DNA from: Prescottella equi
GTDB lineage: Bacteria > Actinomycetota > Actinomycetes > Mycobacteriales > Mycobacteriaceae
Direction: 5' to 3'
NCBI RefSeq assembly: GCF_002094305.1
Contig: NZ_LWTX01000004.1
Location: forward strand, 124,001-188,000
Length of the DNA stretch: 64,000 nucleotides
The position numbers and the translations under genes were made by a program. How positions within the stretch are numbered: position 1 is the stretch's first letter; every line of letters begins with the position of its first letter. The notes beneath the pieces were generated by a model. That model saw only the letters and a program-made list of their open reading frames with translations, was not told the DNA's origin and did not search any database. Below are positions 12,681 through 19,979 of the stretch, piece after piece.

Positions 12681-12711
12681 TTGACCTCGATCTACGTTGA
12701 GGTTCTAGGTT
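12681..12711 (+). promoter_or_regulatory. SoxR/MerR-type promoter with 19-bp spacer
   Basis: A -35 TTGACC (12681-12686) and a -10 TAGGTT (12706-12711) are separated by 19 bases, the long spacer that MerR-family activators correct. The spacer region carries the inverted elements ACCTC and GAGGT. The 18-base core CCTCGATCTACGTTGAGG matches the E. coli soxS SoxR box at 13 of 18 positions by my count, with identical half-site spacing. The -10 ends 6 bases before ATG 12718, so the transcript is probably leaderless. No soxR-like gene lies in this window. Confidence 0.65.
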
Positions 12712-12717
12712 CGCGGA

Positions 12718-13026
12718 ATGACCGAGATTCTGCGTATCGACAAATTCCACGTCCCCGAGGCGTCCCTGCCCGAGTTCCTGGCGACGGTGGGGCAGACCCA
12801 TGAGGTGCTGGGGCGCCTGGACGGCCTCGTCGCCAACGACGTCGTCCGACTGCAGGAGGGCGAGAGTCACTTCAACGTGGTGACCGTCGTGAAGTGGCGG
12901 GACCGGCATGCTCATGATGCAGCCGGGCGAGTGATGGCCGATCGCGCCCGCGCCACCGGATTCGACAGGACCGCGTTCTGGGACCGCCTCGGCGTCGAAG
13001 CGGATCTGGGGATCTACACGGCCTAG
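12718..13026 (+). CDS. Antibiotic-biosynthesis-monooxygenase (ABM) fold protein
   Basis: The 102-residue protein has the small alpha/beta ABM (dimeric ferredoxin-like) pattern. A strand-helix opening (EILRIDKFHV) is followed by a central DGLVANDVVRLQ strand pair and the FNVVTVVKWRD strand. Family members include quinol monooxygenases and haem-degrading enzymes; the substrate here cannot be read from sequence. The upstream SoxR-like box suggests induction by redox-active compounds, which would fit a quinone-type substrate. It is followed after 69 bases by an HTH gene on the same strand. Confidence 0.75.
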   Translation: MTEILRIDKFHVPEASLPEFLATVGQTHEVLGRLDGLVANDVVRLQEGESHFNVVTVVKWRDRHAHDAAGRVMADRARATGFDRTAFWDRLGVEADLGIYTA

Positions 13027-13095
13027 GCTGTGCTGCCGTCGTTGTCCCTCGGCCTGTTTCCGGATGGAAACCGCCCGGCCGACTATGTTGATCGG

Positions 13096-13578
13096 GTGCA
13101 GGACAGCCTCTATCACCGCTTCGAGTTCACATTCATCGTTCCGCTGCTGACGGTGTCGCGGGAAGCGGCCATCGCGGACGAGTTCGACGTGACCGTGCGT
13201 GATCAGGGCGGGCTGCAGTTGCTGACGGTGACCGCCGAGGGAATGCGCTGCGCCACAGCGGGAATGAGCCTGGTCGATCAGCTCGTCGCGCACGGGGTGA
13301 CTCCTGCGCGCACTCATCCGGACCTCGTCACCCGCCAGGACGTCGCGGATCGCGCCGGAGTGACCCGGCAGGCGGTGGGGCAGTGGGTGCGCGGCGTCCG
13401 GCAACGCGGGACGCCGTTCCCGACGCCGTTCAACACGGTCTCGGGCGGCATCTGGCTGTGGGGCGACGTGTACGCCTGGCTGCGGCAACACGACTACGGC
13501 CGCGACACCGGACTGCTCTACCCGACGCTCGACGAGCACGTGCGAATCGACCGGCACATCGTGATGAACCACCGGTGA
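13096..13578 (+). CDS. Helix-turn-helix DNA-binding protein, unknown target
   Basis: This protein of about 160 residues has an N-terminal domain with alternating strands and a C-terminal helix-turn-helix, TRQDVADRAGVTRQAVGQW, at about residues 81-99. The last part (YAWLRQHDYG) resembles excisionase or MerR-like HTH ends that choose between winged helices. GTG 13096 is favoured because the conserved-looking part begins there; an upstream in-frame GTG at 13030 would add 22 poorly conserved-looking residues. It is probably co-transcribed with the ABM gene. The target is unknown. Confidence 0.65.
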   Translation: MQDSLYHRFEFTFIVPLLTVSREAAIADEFDVTVRDQGGLQLLTVTAEGMRCATAGMSLVDQLVAHGVTPARTHPDLVTRQDVADRAGVTRQAVGQWVRGVRQRGTPFPTPFNTVSGGIWLWGDVYAWLRQHDYGRDTGLLYPTLDEHVRIDRHIVMNHR

Positions 13579-13597
13579 CGCGTCGGGAGATCGGCCG

Positions 13598-14407
13598 TCA
13601 GGCCCGGTGGGCGTCCCTCGCCGAGGCGGACACCGCGGCCACGCGGGCCGTCCGGACCGCGGACCACAACGGGCGCAACAGTTCCTCGCGGGCGGCCGCG
13701 CCAGTCGCGGACGGCGCCTCGGTGGGTGAATCGTGTTCGGCAACGGACAGGATCGCCGCCACCTGATCCGACGAATCCAGGATGCGCAGCGCCCGCGTGG
13801 GCATCGAGTCGGGGTAGCGGTGGTGTGCGCGGTCGTCGAGCGCCTCGGCGATCCGGCGGCGAGGATCGCCGTCGGCTCGGCCCGTCTGCACCGACGACAG
13901 CTGCAGCAGCGCGTCCGCGGCATCGCGGATCGCCTCCCGCATCGCGTACTCGGCCTCACCGAGACCTGTGTGCTCGGCGACCGGCGGCACCGCAGCGATC
14001 GAGTGGACCGTCCAGCGCAGGACGTCCGGGCCCTCCACGACGGGCACCAGTCCGATGCCGGGCTGTCCGGGTTCGCCGACGATCACGCCCTCACCGGCAT
14101 CGAGTGCGGCCCGGGCGAACGGGGAGCCGGCGGGCAGCCCACGCACGTCGCCGGGGGCAGGTAGCACCAGGCGCAGTCCGCCCGGCGTGGCGATGCTCCG
14201 GCGGACGAGGCGCAGCAGGATCGGTGCCCCGCCGTCCTGTACCCCCGGCCACCCGAGATCGGTCGCCAGCGCGGTCTCGGCGTCCGCCGCGCCCACGAGG
14301 TGCATCGGCGCCCACTGCTGCAGAGCGTCGATCACGTCGTCGGGTGCGCTGTCCCCGGCGAGCCAGGAAGCGGCCCACACGGTCAGCGTCGCGCTGGGAG
14401 AACTCAC
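13598..14407 (-). CDS. Conserved hypothetical protein (Rv1486c position)
   Basis: The 269-residue protein is soluble and acidic, without a signal peptide or membrane helix. I recognise no catalytic motif. A gene on the opposite strand in this position, after hemH and before the NfeD/SPFH pair, corresponds to Rv1486c in M. tuberculosis; that synteny is the only evidence of identity. The start is set at GTG 14407, giving VSSPSATLTVWAASWL. The frame is open farther upstream to 14623, but that stretch overlaps the divergent DUF3097 gene. It converges on the HTH gene with 19 bases between stops. Confidence 0.7.
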   Translation of the reverse strand: MSSPSATLTVWAASWLAGDSAPDDVIDALQQWAPMHLVGAADAETALATDLGWPGVQDGGAPILLRLVRRSIATPGGLRLVLPAPGDVRGLPAGSPFARAALDAGEGVIVGEPGQPGIGLVPVVEGPDVLRWTVHSIAAVPPVAEHTGLGEAEYAMREAIRDAADALLQLSSVQTGRADGDPRRRIAEALDDRAHHRYPDSMPTRALRILDSSDQVAAILSVAEHDSPTEAPSATGAAAREELLRPLWSAVRTARVAAVSASARDAHRA

Positions 14408-14474
14408 GGTTACCGAGCATAGGACGGCGTGGCGGTGTCCGCGCGTGCCCCCGTCTGACATAGCGTGAGGTGCC

Positions 14475-15299
14475 GTGAACGCGAGCAACATGTACGGCGA
14501 CATCTTCGCCGGCCACTCCCGGACCCGGAAGCCCAAGACGCCCGAGGTGGCCGCGGAACGCGACCTCGTGGTGGAGGACGCCGCCACCGGATTCTGCGGT
14601 GCGGTGGTCGGTATCGAACGCACCTACGACGGCGATTTCGTGCGGCTCGAGGACGGCGCGCGCCGCACCCGCCTGTTCGCGATGCGCGAGGCCGCGTTTC
14701 TCATCGACGGTCGCCCCGTCACCCTCGTCCGCCCCGTGCCGCGGCAGCAGAAACCGGCGGCGCAGCGGTCGGCCTCGGGTTCGACCAAGGTCGAGGGTCT
14801 GAGAGCGCGTACCGCCCTGCCGAGCCGGATCTGGGTGGAGGGCGTGCACGACGCCGCCCTGGTCGAGCGGGTGTGGGGCCACGATCTGCGGGTCGAGGGT
14901 GTGGTGGTCGAGCACCTCGAAGGGCTCGACAACCTCGGTGATCGGCTCGCGGAGTTCCGGCCCGGCCCGGGACGCAAGGTCGGCGTGCTCGTCGACCACC
15001 TGGTGACCGGATCCAAGGAGGAACGCCTGACGCAGGGCCTGGGGCCGCACGTGATGGTCACCGGCCACCCCTACATCGACGTGTGGGAGGCCGTGCGGCC
15101 CAAGTCGGTCGGCATCGCCGCCTGGCCGAAGATCCCGCGCGGCCAGGACTGGAAGACCGGCGTGTGCACCGCGCTCGGCTGGGGGACTCCGCAGGACGGC
15201 TGGCGCCGCGTCTACGGCGCCGTCGAGAGTTTCCGCGACCTCGAGGCGCCGCTGATCGGCGCGGTGGAGCGACTGGTGGATTTCGTGACCGCCGACTGA
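14475..15299 (+). CDS. DUF3097 family protein
   Basis: The 274-residue protein matches the DUF3097 pattern. An N-terminal small beta domain handles about residues 1-100. The segment IWVEGVHDAALVERVWG (about 115-131) then opens a Toprim-like fold with VLVDHLV at about 172 as a candidate acidic metal site. Toprim-like domains act in nucleic-acid cleavage or primer synthesis, but no activity is established for this family that I know of. It is divergent from the Rv1486c-type gene with a 67-base shared promoter region. Confidence 0.8.
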   Translation: MNASNMYGDIFAGHSRTRKPKTPEVAAERDLVVEDAATGFCGAVVGIERTYDGDFVRLEDGARRTRLFAMREAAFLIDGRPVTLVRPVPRQQKPAAQRSASGSTKVEGLRARTALPSRIWVEGVHDAALVERVWGHDLRVEGVVVEHLEGLDNLGDRLAEFRPGPGRKVGVLVDHLVTGSKEERLTQGLGPHVMVTGHPYIDVWEAVRPKSVGIAAWPKIPRGQDWKTGVCTALGWGTPQDGWRRVYGAVESFRDLEAPLIGAVERLVDFVTAD

Positions 15300-15383
15300 A
15301 CTGTGGTTTCGCCACGGCTGCCGTTTCTCCACAGGGCGTTTCGCGAACATCGCGGTGACGGGTACTTCTGGTTAGATGGTCTT

Positions 15384-15815
15384 GTGGCAGCTTTGATTTG
15401 GCTGGTAGCGGGCGTTCTCCTGGCAGCGGCGGAAGCGCTGGTAGGGGAGTTCTTCCTGCTGATGCTCGCGGGCGGCGCACTGGCGACCGCCGGATTCTCC
15501 GCGGCGACCGACTTTCCGGTCTGGGTCGACGCGGTGGTGTTCGGTGTGGTTTCGCTGGTCCTGGTGCTGGGTGTGCGTCCGGCGCTGCTCCGCCGGTTCG
15601 AGAAGCCGCCACTGAAGCTGATGAACACCGAGGCCCTGCCGGGCAAGCATGCGCTGGTGCTCGAGGAAGTCGGCGAACATGCCGGCCGGGTCAAGCTCGA
15701 CGGTGACGTGTGGACGGCCCGTCCACTCGACGTCAGCGAGGTGTATCCGCCGGGGACGACAGTCACGGTGATGGAGATCGACGGCGCGACCGCCGTCGTA
15801 TGGAGGGGACCGTAG
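15384..15815 (+). CDS. NfeD-like membrane protein (Rv1487-like)
   Basis: The 143-residue protein begins with three or four closely spaced hydrophobic helices (about 3-20, 25-42, 48-66) and ends with an OB-fold-like soluble domain (about 80-143) containing GRVKLDGDVWTAR. This is the architecture of short NfeD proteins, which partner SPFH/stomatin proteins in membrane microdomains. GTG 15384 gives a length equal to Rv1487. The SPFH gene starts 5 bases after the stop, so the two form an operon. Confidence 0.88.
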   Translation: MAALIWLVAGVLLAAAEALVGEFFLLMLAGGALATAGFSAATDFPVWVDAVVFGVVSLVLVLGVRPALLRRFEKPPLKLMNTEALPGKHALVLEEVGEHAGRVKLDGDVWTARPLDVSEVYPPGTTVTVMEIDGATAVVWRGP

Positions 15816-15820
15816 AGAAG

Positions 15821-16990
15821 ATGGCTGCACTGATAGTTCTGGCGGTACTGGTCGTACTCGTCGTCATTCTCGTCGCGAAGTCGGTGGCGTTGGTGCCGCA
15901 GGCCGAGGCGGCTGTGATCGAGCGGCTGGGCCGCTACGCGCGCACGGTGTCGGGTCAGCTCACGTTCCTGGTGCCGTTCGTGGACCGGATCCGGGCGAAG
16001 GTGGACCTGCGCGAGCGGGTTGTGTCGTTCGCGCCGCAGCCGGTCATCACGCAGGACAACCTGACGCTGTCGATCGACACGGTCGTCTACTTCCAGGTCA
16101 CCAACCCGCAGGCCGCCGTCTACGAGATCAGCAACTACATCGCCGCGGTCGAGCAGCTGACCATCACCACGCTCCGCAACGTCGTCGGCGGTATGACGCT
16201 CGAGGAGACGCTGACGTCCCGCGACTCGATCAACGGGCAGCTGCGCGGCGTGCTCGACGAGGCCACCGGACGCTGGGGGCTGCGTGTCGCCCGCGTCGAG
16301 CTCAAGAGCATCGACCCGCCGCCGTCGATCCAGGAGTCGATGGAGAAGCAGATGAAGGCCGACCGCGAGAAGCGGGCGATGATCCTCACCGCCGAGGGCC
16401 ACCGCGAGTCGGCGATCAAGACCGCCGAGGGTGCCAAGCAGAGCCAGATCCTGGCGGCCGAGGGTGCCAAGCAGGCGTCGATCCTCGGGGCCGAGGGTGA
16501 GCGGCAGTCGCGGATCCTGCGCGCGCAGGGTGAGCGTGCCGCCAAGTACCTGCAGGCGCAGGGTCAGGCCAAGGCGATCGAGAAGGTGTTCGCCGCCATC
16601 AAGTCCGGCAAGCCCACCCCGGAACTTCTTGCGTACCAGTACCTTCAGACGCTTCCGCAGATGGCGCAGGGCGACGCCAACAAGGTGTGGCTCGTGCCCA
16701 GCGACTTCGGGGACGCCCTCAAGGGGTTCGCGAAGACACTCGGCGCGCCCGGCGACGACGGCGTCTTCCGCTACGAGCCCAGCCGTACCGAGGACGAGAA
16801 CCTGCCTCGGCCCGAGGACGACTCCGACGAGGTCGCCAGCTGGTTCGAGACGAAGGCCGACCCGGCAGTTGCGCAGGCCGTCCGCGCGGCCGAGGCCGTC
16901 GCGCGGACTCCCGTCGAGAGCCCGCTGTCGCAGGAGCACCTGCTCGGCGGTGGCGAGCAGCCGGAAGGACTTCCGCCGGGTAGGGAGTAG
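15821..16990 (+). CDS. SPFH/stomatin-like protein (Rv1488-like)
   Basis: The 389-residue protein has one N-terminal membrane helix (about 2-20), an SPFH domain (about 25-200) opening with ALVPQAEAAVIERLGRY, and then a charged coiled coil with repeated EGAKQ/EGERQ units at about residues 195-250. A Ser/Asp/Glu-rich tail follows. Such proteins oligomerise at the membrane and act with NfeD partners. ATG 15821 follows GGAGGGG and GAGAAG; an in-frame ATG at 15800 would overlap the NfeD gene. The next gene overlaps its stop by one base. Confidence 0.9.
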   Translation: MAALIVLAVLVVLVVILVAKSVALVPQAEAAVIERLGRYARTVSGQLTFLVPFVDRIRAKVDLRERVVSFAPQPVITQDNLTLSIDTVVYFQVTNPQAAVYEISNYIAAVEQLTITTLRNVVGGMTLEETLTSRDSINGQLRGVLDEATGRWGLRVARVELKSIDPPPSIQESMEKQMKADREKRAMILTAEGHRESAIKTAEGAKQSQILAAEGAKQASILGAEGERQSRILRAQGERAAKYLQAQGQAKAIEKVFAAIKSGKPTPELLAYQYLQTLPQMAQGDANKVWLVPSDFGDALKGFAKTLGAPGDDGVFRYEPSRTEDENLPRPEDDSDEVASWFETKADPAVAQAVRAAEAVARTPVESPLSQEHLLGGGEQPEGLPPGRE

Positions 16991-17376
16991 TGAACGCACC
17001 GTTCGGGCCCGCGACCGGCCGCGTCGAGCGTTGGGCCCGAACGGCGATGCTGATCGCGGCAGTGGTGCTCTTTCCGTCTGCGGTGCGCGCGGTGGTGGTG
17101 AATCCGTCGCTCGGCAATTGGCTCACCGTGGCTTTGGCGGTGATCGTGGTTGGCGGGTCGACCGTGTCGGCATTGTCGGCGTGGCGCCACCGCAACACCG
17201 TTCGGGTGCCGGCGAAGGTCTCGCCGGCAGAGGTCGCACTACCGGACGTGTCTGCGGCGATCGCGTCCTCGTCGGGCCGGATCGATGCGATCAGACGACT
17301 CCGGCAGATGTATCCGGGACTGGGGTTGCTCGACGCGAAGGAACTGGTCGACAGGCAGCTCCCGGGTCCCGGCTGA
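16990..17376 (+). CDS. Two-helix membrane protein with L7/L12-like tail
   Basis: The 128-residue protein has two hydrophobic helices (about 17-35 and 44-62) and a short cytoplasmic tail. The tail segment around residues 96-119 (IDAIRRLRQ then GLGLLDAKELVD) resembles the C-terminal domain of ribosomal protein bL12. Its GTG start shares one base with the SPFH stop codon, so it is the third gene of the NfeD-SPFH operon. By position it corresponds to the small protein after Rv1488. No function is known to me. Confidence 0.75.
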   Translation: MNAPFGPATGRVERWARTAMLIAAVVLFPSAVRAVVVNPSLGNWLTVALAVIVVGGSTVSALSAWRHRNTVRVPAKVSPAEVALPDVSAAIASSSGRIDAIRRLRQMYPGLGLLDAKELVDRQLPGPG

Positions 17377-17394
17377 GGCGGGTGGGACCGGTGG

Positions 17395-17904
17395 TCAGAG
17401 TATGTCGGTGAACAGGTCTTCGACCTCGCTCAGCGGCAGTCCCGTCGCCTCGGCGATGTCGTCCAGCGGCAGCCCCGCCCGGCACAGTTCGGCGGCGCGG
17501 GTGCGGGGACCGTCGAGCCATCCCAGGGACACCAGTGACTGCTCGGCGGCGTGCCTGAGCTCGGCCCGCTGGGAGGGCGACCACGGTGCCGTCCGCGATC
17601 GCGACGCCCTTCCGATCCAGTGGCACAACAGCTCTCCGAGAGTCTCGCGTTGCTGCGCCGTGGGGCGTCCGCCCATCGCTTCCTCGGACACACAGATGTC
17701 GACGAGCATCGCGGGCTCGATCGTCTCGTAGCGGGTGAACGACCGTCGGCCGTAGCTCTCGGGTAGGCAGCGCAGACAGATGACGAGAGCGCCGGGGACC
17801 GACTTCGTGGCGACGGCGAAGTCGACTCCGGCGTCCTGCAACTCGCTCGCCAGCCGGTACACGTCGCCGACCGGCCCGGTGTCCGACGTGACCACGAGAT
17901 CCAT
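17395..17904 (-). CDS. Unknown soluble protein, last gene of SatD-type operon
   Basis: The 169-residue protein has no signal peptide or membrane helix. It begins MDLVVTSDTG, a strand-loop start, and ends with a probable small helical domain in which LPLDDIAEATGLPLSEVEDL (about 146-165) resembles a helix-turn-helix. An internal CLRC motif is present near residues 44-47. I do not recognise a family. It is 40 bases after the 289-residue gene on the same strand and is probably the fourth gene of the operon headed at 19927. Confidence 0.6.
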   Translation of the reverse strand: MDLVVTSDTGPVGDVYRLASELQDAGVDFAVATKSVPGALVICLRCLPESYGRRSFTRYETIEPAMLVDICVSEEAMGGRPTAQQRETLGELLCHWIGRASRSRTAPWSPSQRAELRHAAEQSLVSLGWLDGPRTRAAELCRAGLPLDDIAEATGLPLSEVEDLFTDIL

Positions 17905-17944
17905 TCGCCCGACGATACCTACTTGCGGCGCTGGTAGGCGGAGG

Positions 17945-18814
17945 TCAGAGGCTCAGCAGCTGCTCGGCTCGGGCTTCGTCGAGGCCACCGCGCCAGGAGG
18001 CCAGGGGAACCGGGATGTCCGATCGCGGCCCGCTCTTGACGTTGCGATACGCCGCCCTGCGTTCGGTGTCGGGGACGAACCGATCCCAGCTCGGTACGAG
18101 GGCAGGGCAGGGTAGGACTCCGATCTCCGACAGTCCGATCAGGATTCCGTAGCGCTGATACTTGTCGGTACCCGGAACGATCTTGGACCGTGCGACGGCC
18201 TTTTCGAGTTCGCTCGGAAGTGTCCCCGCGGGCTGCGTGCGGACGAGGTCCAACAGGACACGCAGTCGTTGCCGGTCGTCGCCGGTCGGGATCGGAAGAC
18301 CTTGCGCTACAGCGGCTTCGAGATCGGGAAGATAGTGCTGAGGCAGTTCGTTCCACGCCCATCCGAGCGAGAGCCGCAACAGTCTCTCCGTGACGTCGAC
18401 GGCGTACGAGTCCTCGGTCAGACCGCAGTCGGGGACACCGCGATCGCCCCGACGACCGGTACCGAGATGCCGAGCCCACCCGAACGAGATCGCCGTCTGT
18501 CGGCCACGCGGAGCGCTACCCAGTCCGGCGACGAAGGCGCCCAGTACAGCGTCGACGTCGAGGGCGTCGGCGGCGACGGTCGCGCGTTCGACGATCTCCT
18601 GTGGCGTCCAGCGTTCTGTGCTCCGGACTGGCCACCCGAATCCTTCGGCAGCGGCGATGTCCTCGGGTGCATGCGACGGTTCCGTGCCCTTGACGGTTCC
18701 CGCCCGGGTGAGGCGGTAGCCGTAGCAGAGGAGCAGCGGCTCGAGTTCGGCTCCCTGCGGGATGCGACGCGGCGCGGTGCTCACGATCGGTCCCGAAGCG
18801 CTGTTCTCACCCAT
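17945..18814 (-). CDS. Unknown soluble protein of SatD-type operon
   Basis: The 289-residue protein has no signal peptide or membrane segments and no motif that I recognise. The region after residue 170 is mainly helical. A tyrosine/lysine-rich stretch (KYQRYGILIGLSEIG, about 214-228) precedes a C-terminal part with several Trp and Arg residues. The ATG at 18814 is only 4 bases beyond the stop of the DUF3307-like membrane protein, so co-transcription is nearly certain. Base composition looks slightly less GC-rich than its neighbours, a hint of separate ancestry. Function unknown. Confidence 0.6.
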   Translation of the reverse strand: MGENSASGPIVSTAPRRIPQGAELEPLLLCYGYRLTRAGTVKGTEPSHAPEDIAAAEGFGWPVRSTERWTPQEIVERATVAADALDVDAVLGAFVAGLGSAPRGRQTAISFGWARHLGTGRRGDRGVPDCGLTEDSYAVDVTERLLRLSLGWAWNELPQHYLPDLEAAVAQGLPIPTGDDRQRLRVLLDLVRTQPAGTLPSELEKAVARSKIVPGTDKYQRYGILIGLSEIGVLPCPALVPSWDRFVPDTERRAAYRNVKSGPRSDIPVPLASWRGGLDEARAEQLLSL

Positions 18815-18818
18815 GACG

Positions 18819-19349
18819 CTATGTCACCAGCGCCCGGCCGACGCCCGCCACGGCGATGGCCCACAGCACGCTTGTGAAGGTGCCGATGATGAACTGCTCC
18901 GACGCGTGCGGCTCCCGCAGCTCGGGATAGCGGGCCAGGCCCTTCACCGCGAGGACGATCGCGATGCCCTCCGGCCAGCCCGCGAGGACCGAGACGGCCA
19001 CGGCGGTGCGCTCGAGCAGTCCGATGACGCGGCCGCCGCGCAGCGGGCCGTCGTCGGGTTCGGGTCCTGCGTCGGGCTGGCGGCGGGCGAACCGGAAGGC
19101 GGCCAGCACCATCGGGGCGCCGCCGGTGGCGGCCGCCGCGACGGTCAGGACGTAGGTGGCGCCGAGGGCGAAGCCCTGGACCGGCGGCACAGCGGTCGCC
19201 GCGAGAGCGGACCCCGCTAGTGCCAGGACTGCGACGGCAGGGGCGATGCGAACGACCGTCCCGGCCCGGCTGGACGTCGCACCCAGCCGGCCGGCGACGA
19301 CGCCGACCAGCGCCGCGATCCCCACGAGTGCGAGGCTCAGTGCAGTCAT
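18819..19349 (-). CDS. DUF3307-like multi-pass membrane protein
   Basis: The 176-residue protein has four or five hydrophobic helices (about 3-20, 34-52, 60-82, 112-132 and 153-172). The segment GLLERTAVAVSVLAG followed by IAIVLAVKGLARY and SEQFIIGTFTS is close to the C-terminal signature of DUF3307 membrane proteins as I remember it. DUF3307 proteins are frequent neighbours of SatD. Its ATG overlaps the SatD-like stop by 4 bases (ATGA). The shorter N-terminal half differs from typical DUF3307, so the family call is inferential. Confidence 0.65.
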   Translation of the reverse strand: MTALSLALVGIAALVGVVAGRLGATSSRAGTVVRIAPAVAVLALAGSALAATAVPPVQGFALGATYVLTVAAAATGGAPMVLAAFRFARRQPDAGPEPDDGPLRGGRVIGLLERTAVAVSVLAGWPEGIAIVLAVKGLARYPELREPHASEQFIIGTFTSVLWAIAVAGVGRALVT

Positions 19350-19927
19350 CGGTCGGCCCTCGCGAGGAGTCGAGCCGCCAGTTGCCTGCCGGCGGACTCG
19401 GCGTGCCAGCCGGCTGCGATGAGGCGCTGCGAGACGGCTTGCTTGCTGATGCCGAGTTCGGCGGCGGACTCGGCCTGGTTGAGGCCGCGTCGCGCCAGAT
19501 CGACGGCGGCGTGGCCCTGCGGTGTCCGGCGCGAGACCAGCAGCGCGAGCAGTGTGAGGGCGGCATCGGCATCGGCTGCCGCCAGGGCGTCCGTAGCCTC
19601 GACCGCTACCCCGGACGGACTCCTCTTGGCGCGTTCGACGGCGTCGCGTGCGGCCTCGAAGGCGGGTCCGCGGCCGGCGCGGGTCTGAGCGGGGAGGGGT
19701 TCCTCGACCTCGCCCACTCCGATGCCGACACTCCAGTGTTCGCGGCGCACGAGGTCGAGTGCGAGATCGACGACGATGTCGGCGTCGTCGGCCACGGCCT
19801 GGACCTCGTCTCCGGCGGTCCGCTCGAACGGGCGGAGCAGGGGAGTCGAGGCGAGGTCGTCGAGCAGTGGTCCGACGCGGTCGATGTCTCGCCTGCTGCC
19901 TCGCTGGTCGACGGTCAGTACGAACAT
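19346..19927 (-). CDS. SatD-like domain fused to a C-terminal HTH
   Basis: The 193-residue protein has an N-terminal SatD-type domain (about 1-115) with TAGDEVQ at about 40-46, GIGVGEVE at about 68-75 and GPAFEAARDAV at about 86-96. It continues into a C-terminal helix-turn-helix, NQAESAAELGISKQAVSQRL, at about 150-169. The GDE and GIG motifs recall palm-domain nucleotide cyclases (GGDEF class), but catalytic competence cannot be read from sequence. ATG 19927 lies at the expected start point of a strong promoter, so translation is probably leaderless. It heads a four-gene operon with the DUF3307-like protein. Confidence 0.7.
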   Translation of the reverse strand: MFVLTVDQRGSRRDIDRVGPLLDDLASTPLLRPFERTAGDEVQAVADDADIVVDLALDLVRREHWSVGIGVGEVEEPLPAQTRAGRGPAFEAARDAVERAKRSPSGVAVEATDALAAADADAALTLLALLVSRRTPQGHAAVDLARRGLNQAESAAELGISKQAVSQRLIAAGWHAESAGRQLAARLLARADR

Positions 19928-19966
19928 GATGCAAGGTTATGAGCTTGATTCTGCAAGATCAAGCTC
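19928..19966 (-). promoter_or_regulatory. Leaderless promoter with overlapping palindromic operator
   Basis: Reading the minus strand, -35 TTGATC (19962-19957) and -10 TAACCT (19939-19934) are 17 bases apart. The -10 ends 6 bases before ATG 19927, so the RNA should begin at or next to the start codon. The perfect 9-base inverted repeat GAGCTTGAT / ATCAAGCTC (19941-19949 and 19958-19966, 8-base centre) covers the -35 and most of the spacer. A protein bound there would block polymerase; the HTH of the first gene is the obvious candidate for autoregulation. Confidence 0.65.
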
Positions 19967-19979
19967 CTGGGCCTTACTT

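Noticed and set aside
12718-13026. Haem-degrading MhuD/IsdG assignment for the ABM gene
   Set aside because: Nearness to hemH is suggestive, but the haem-pocket residues cannot be identified and the upstream box is SoxR-like instead of iron-type.
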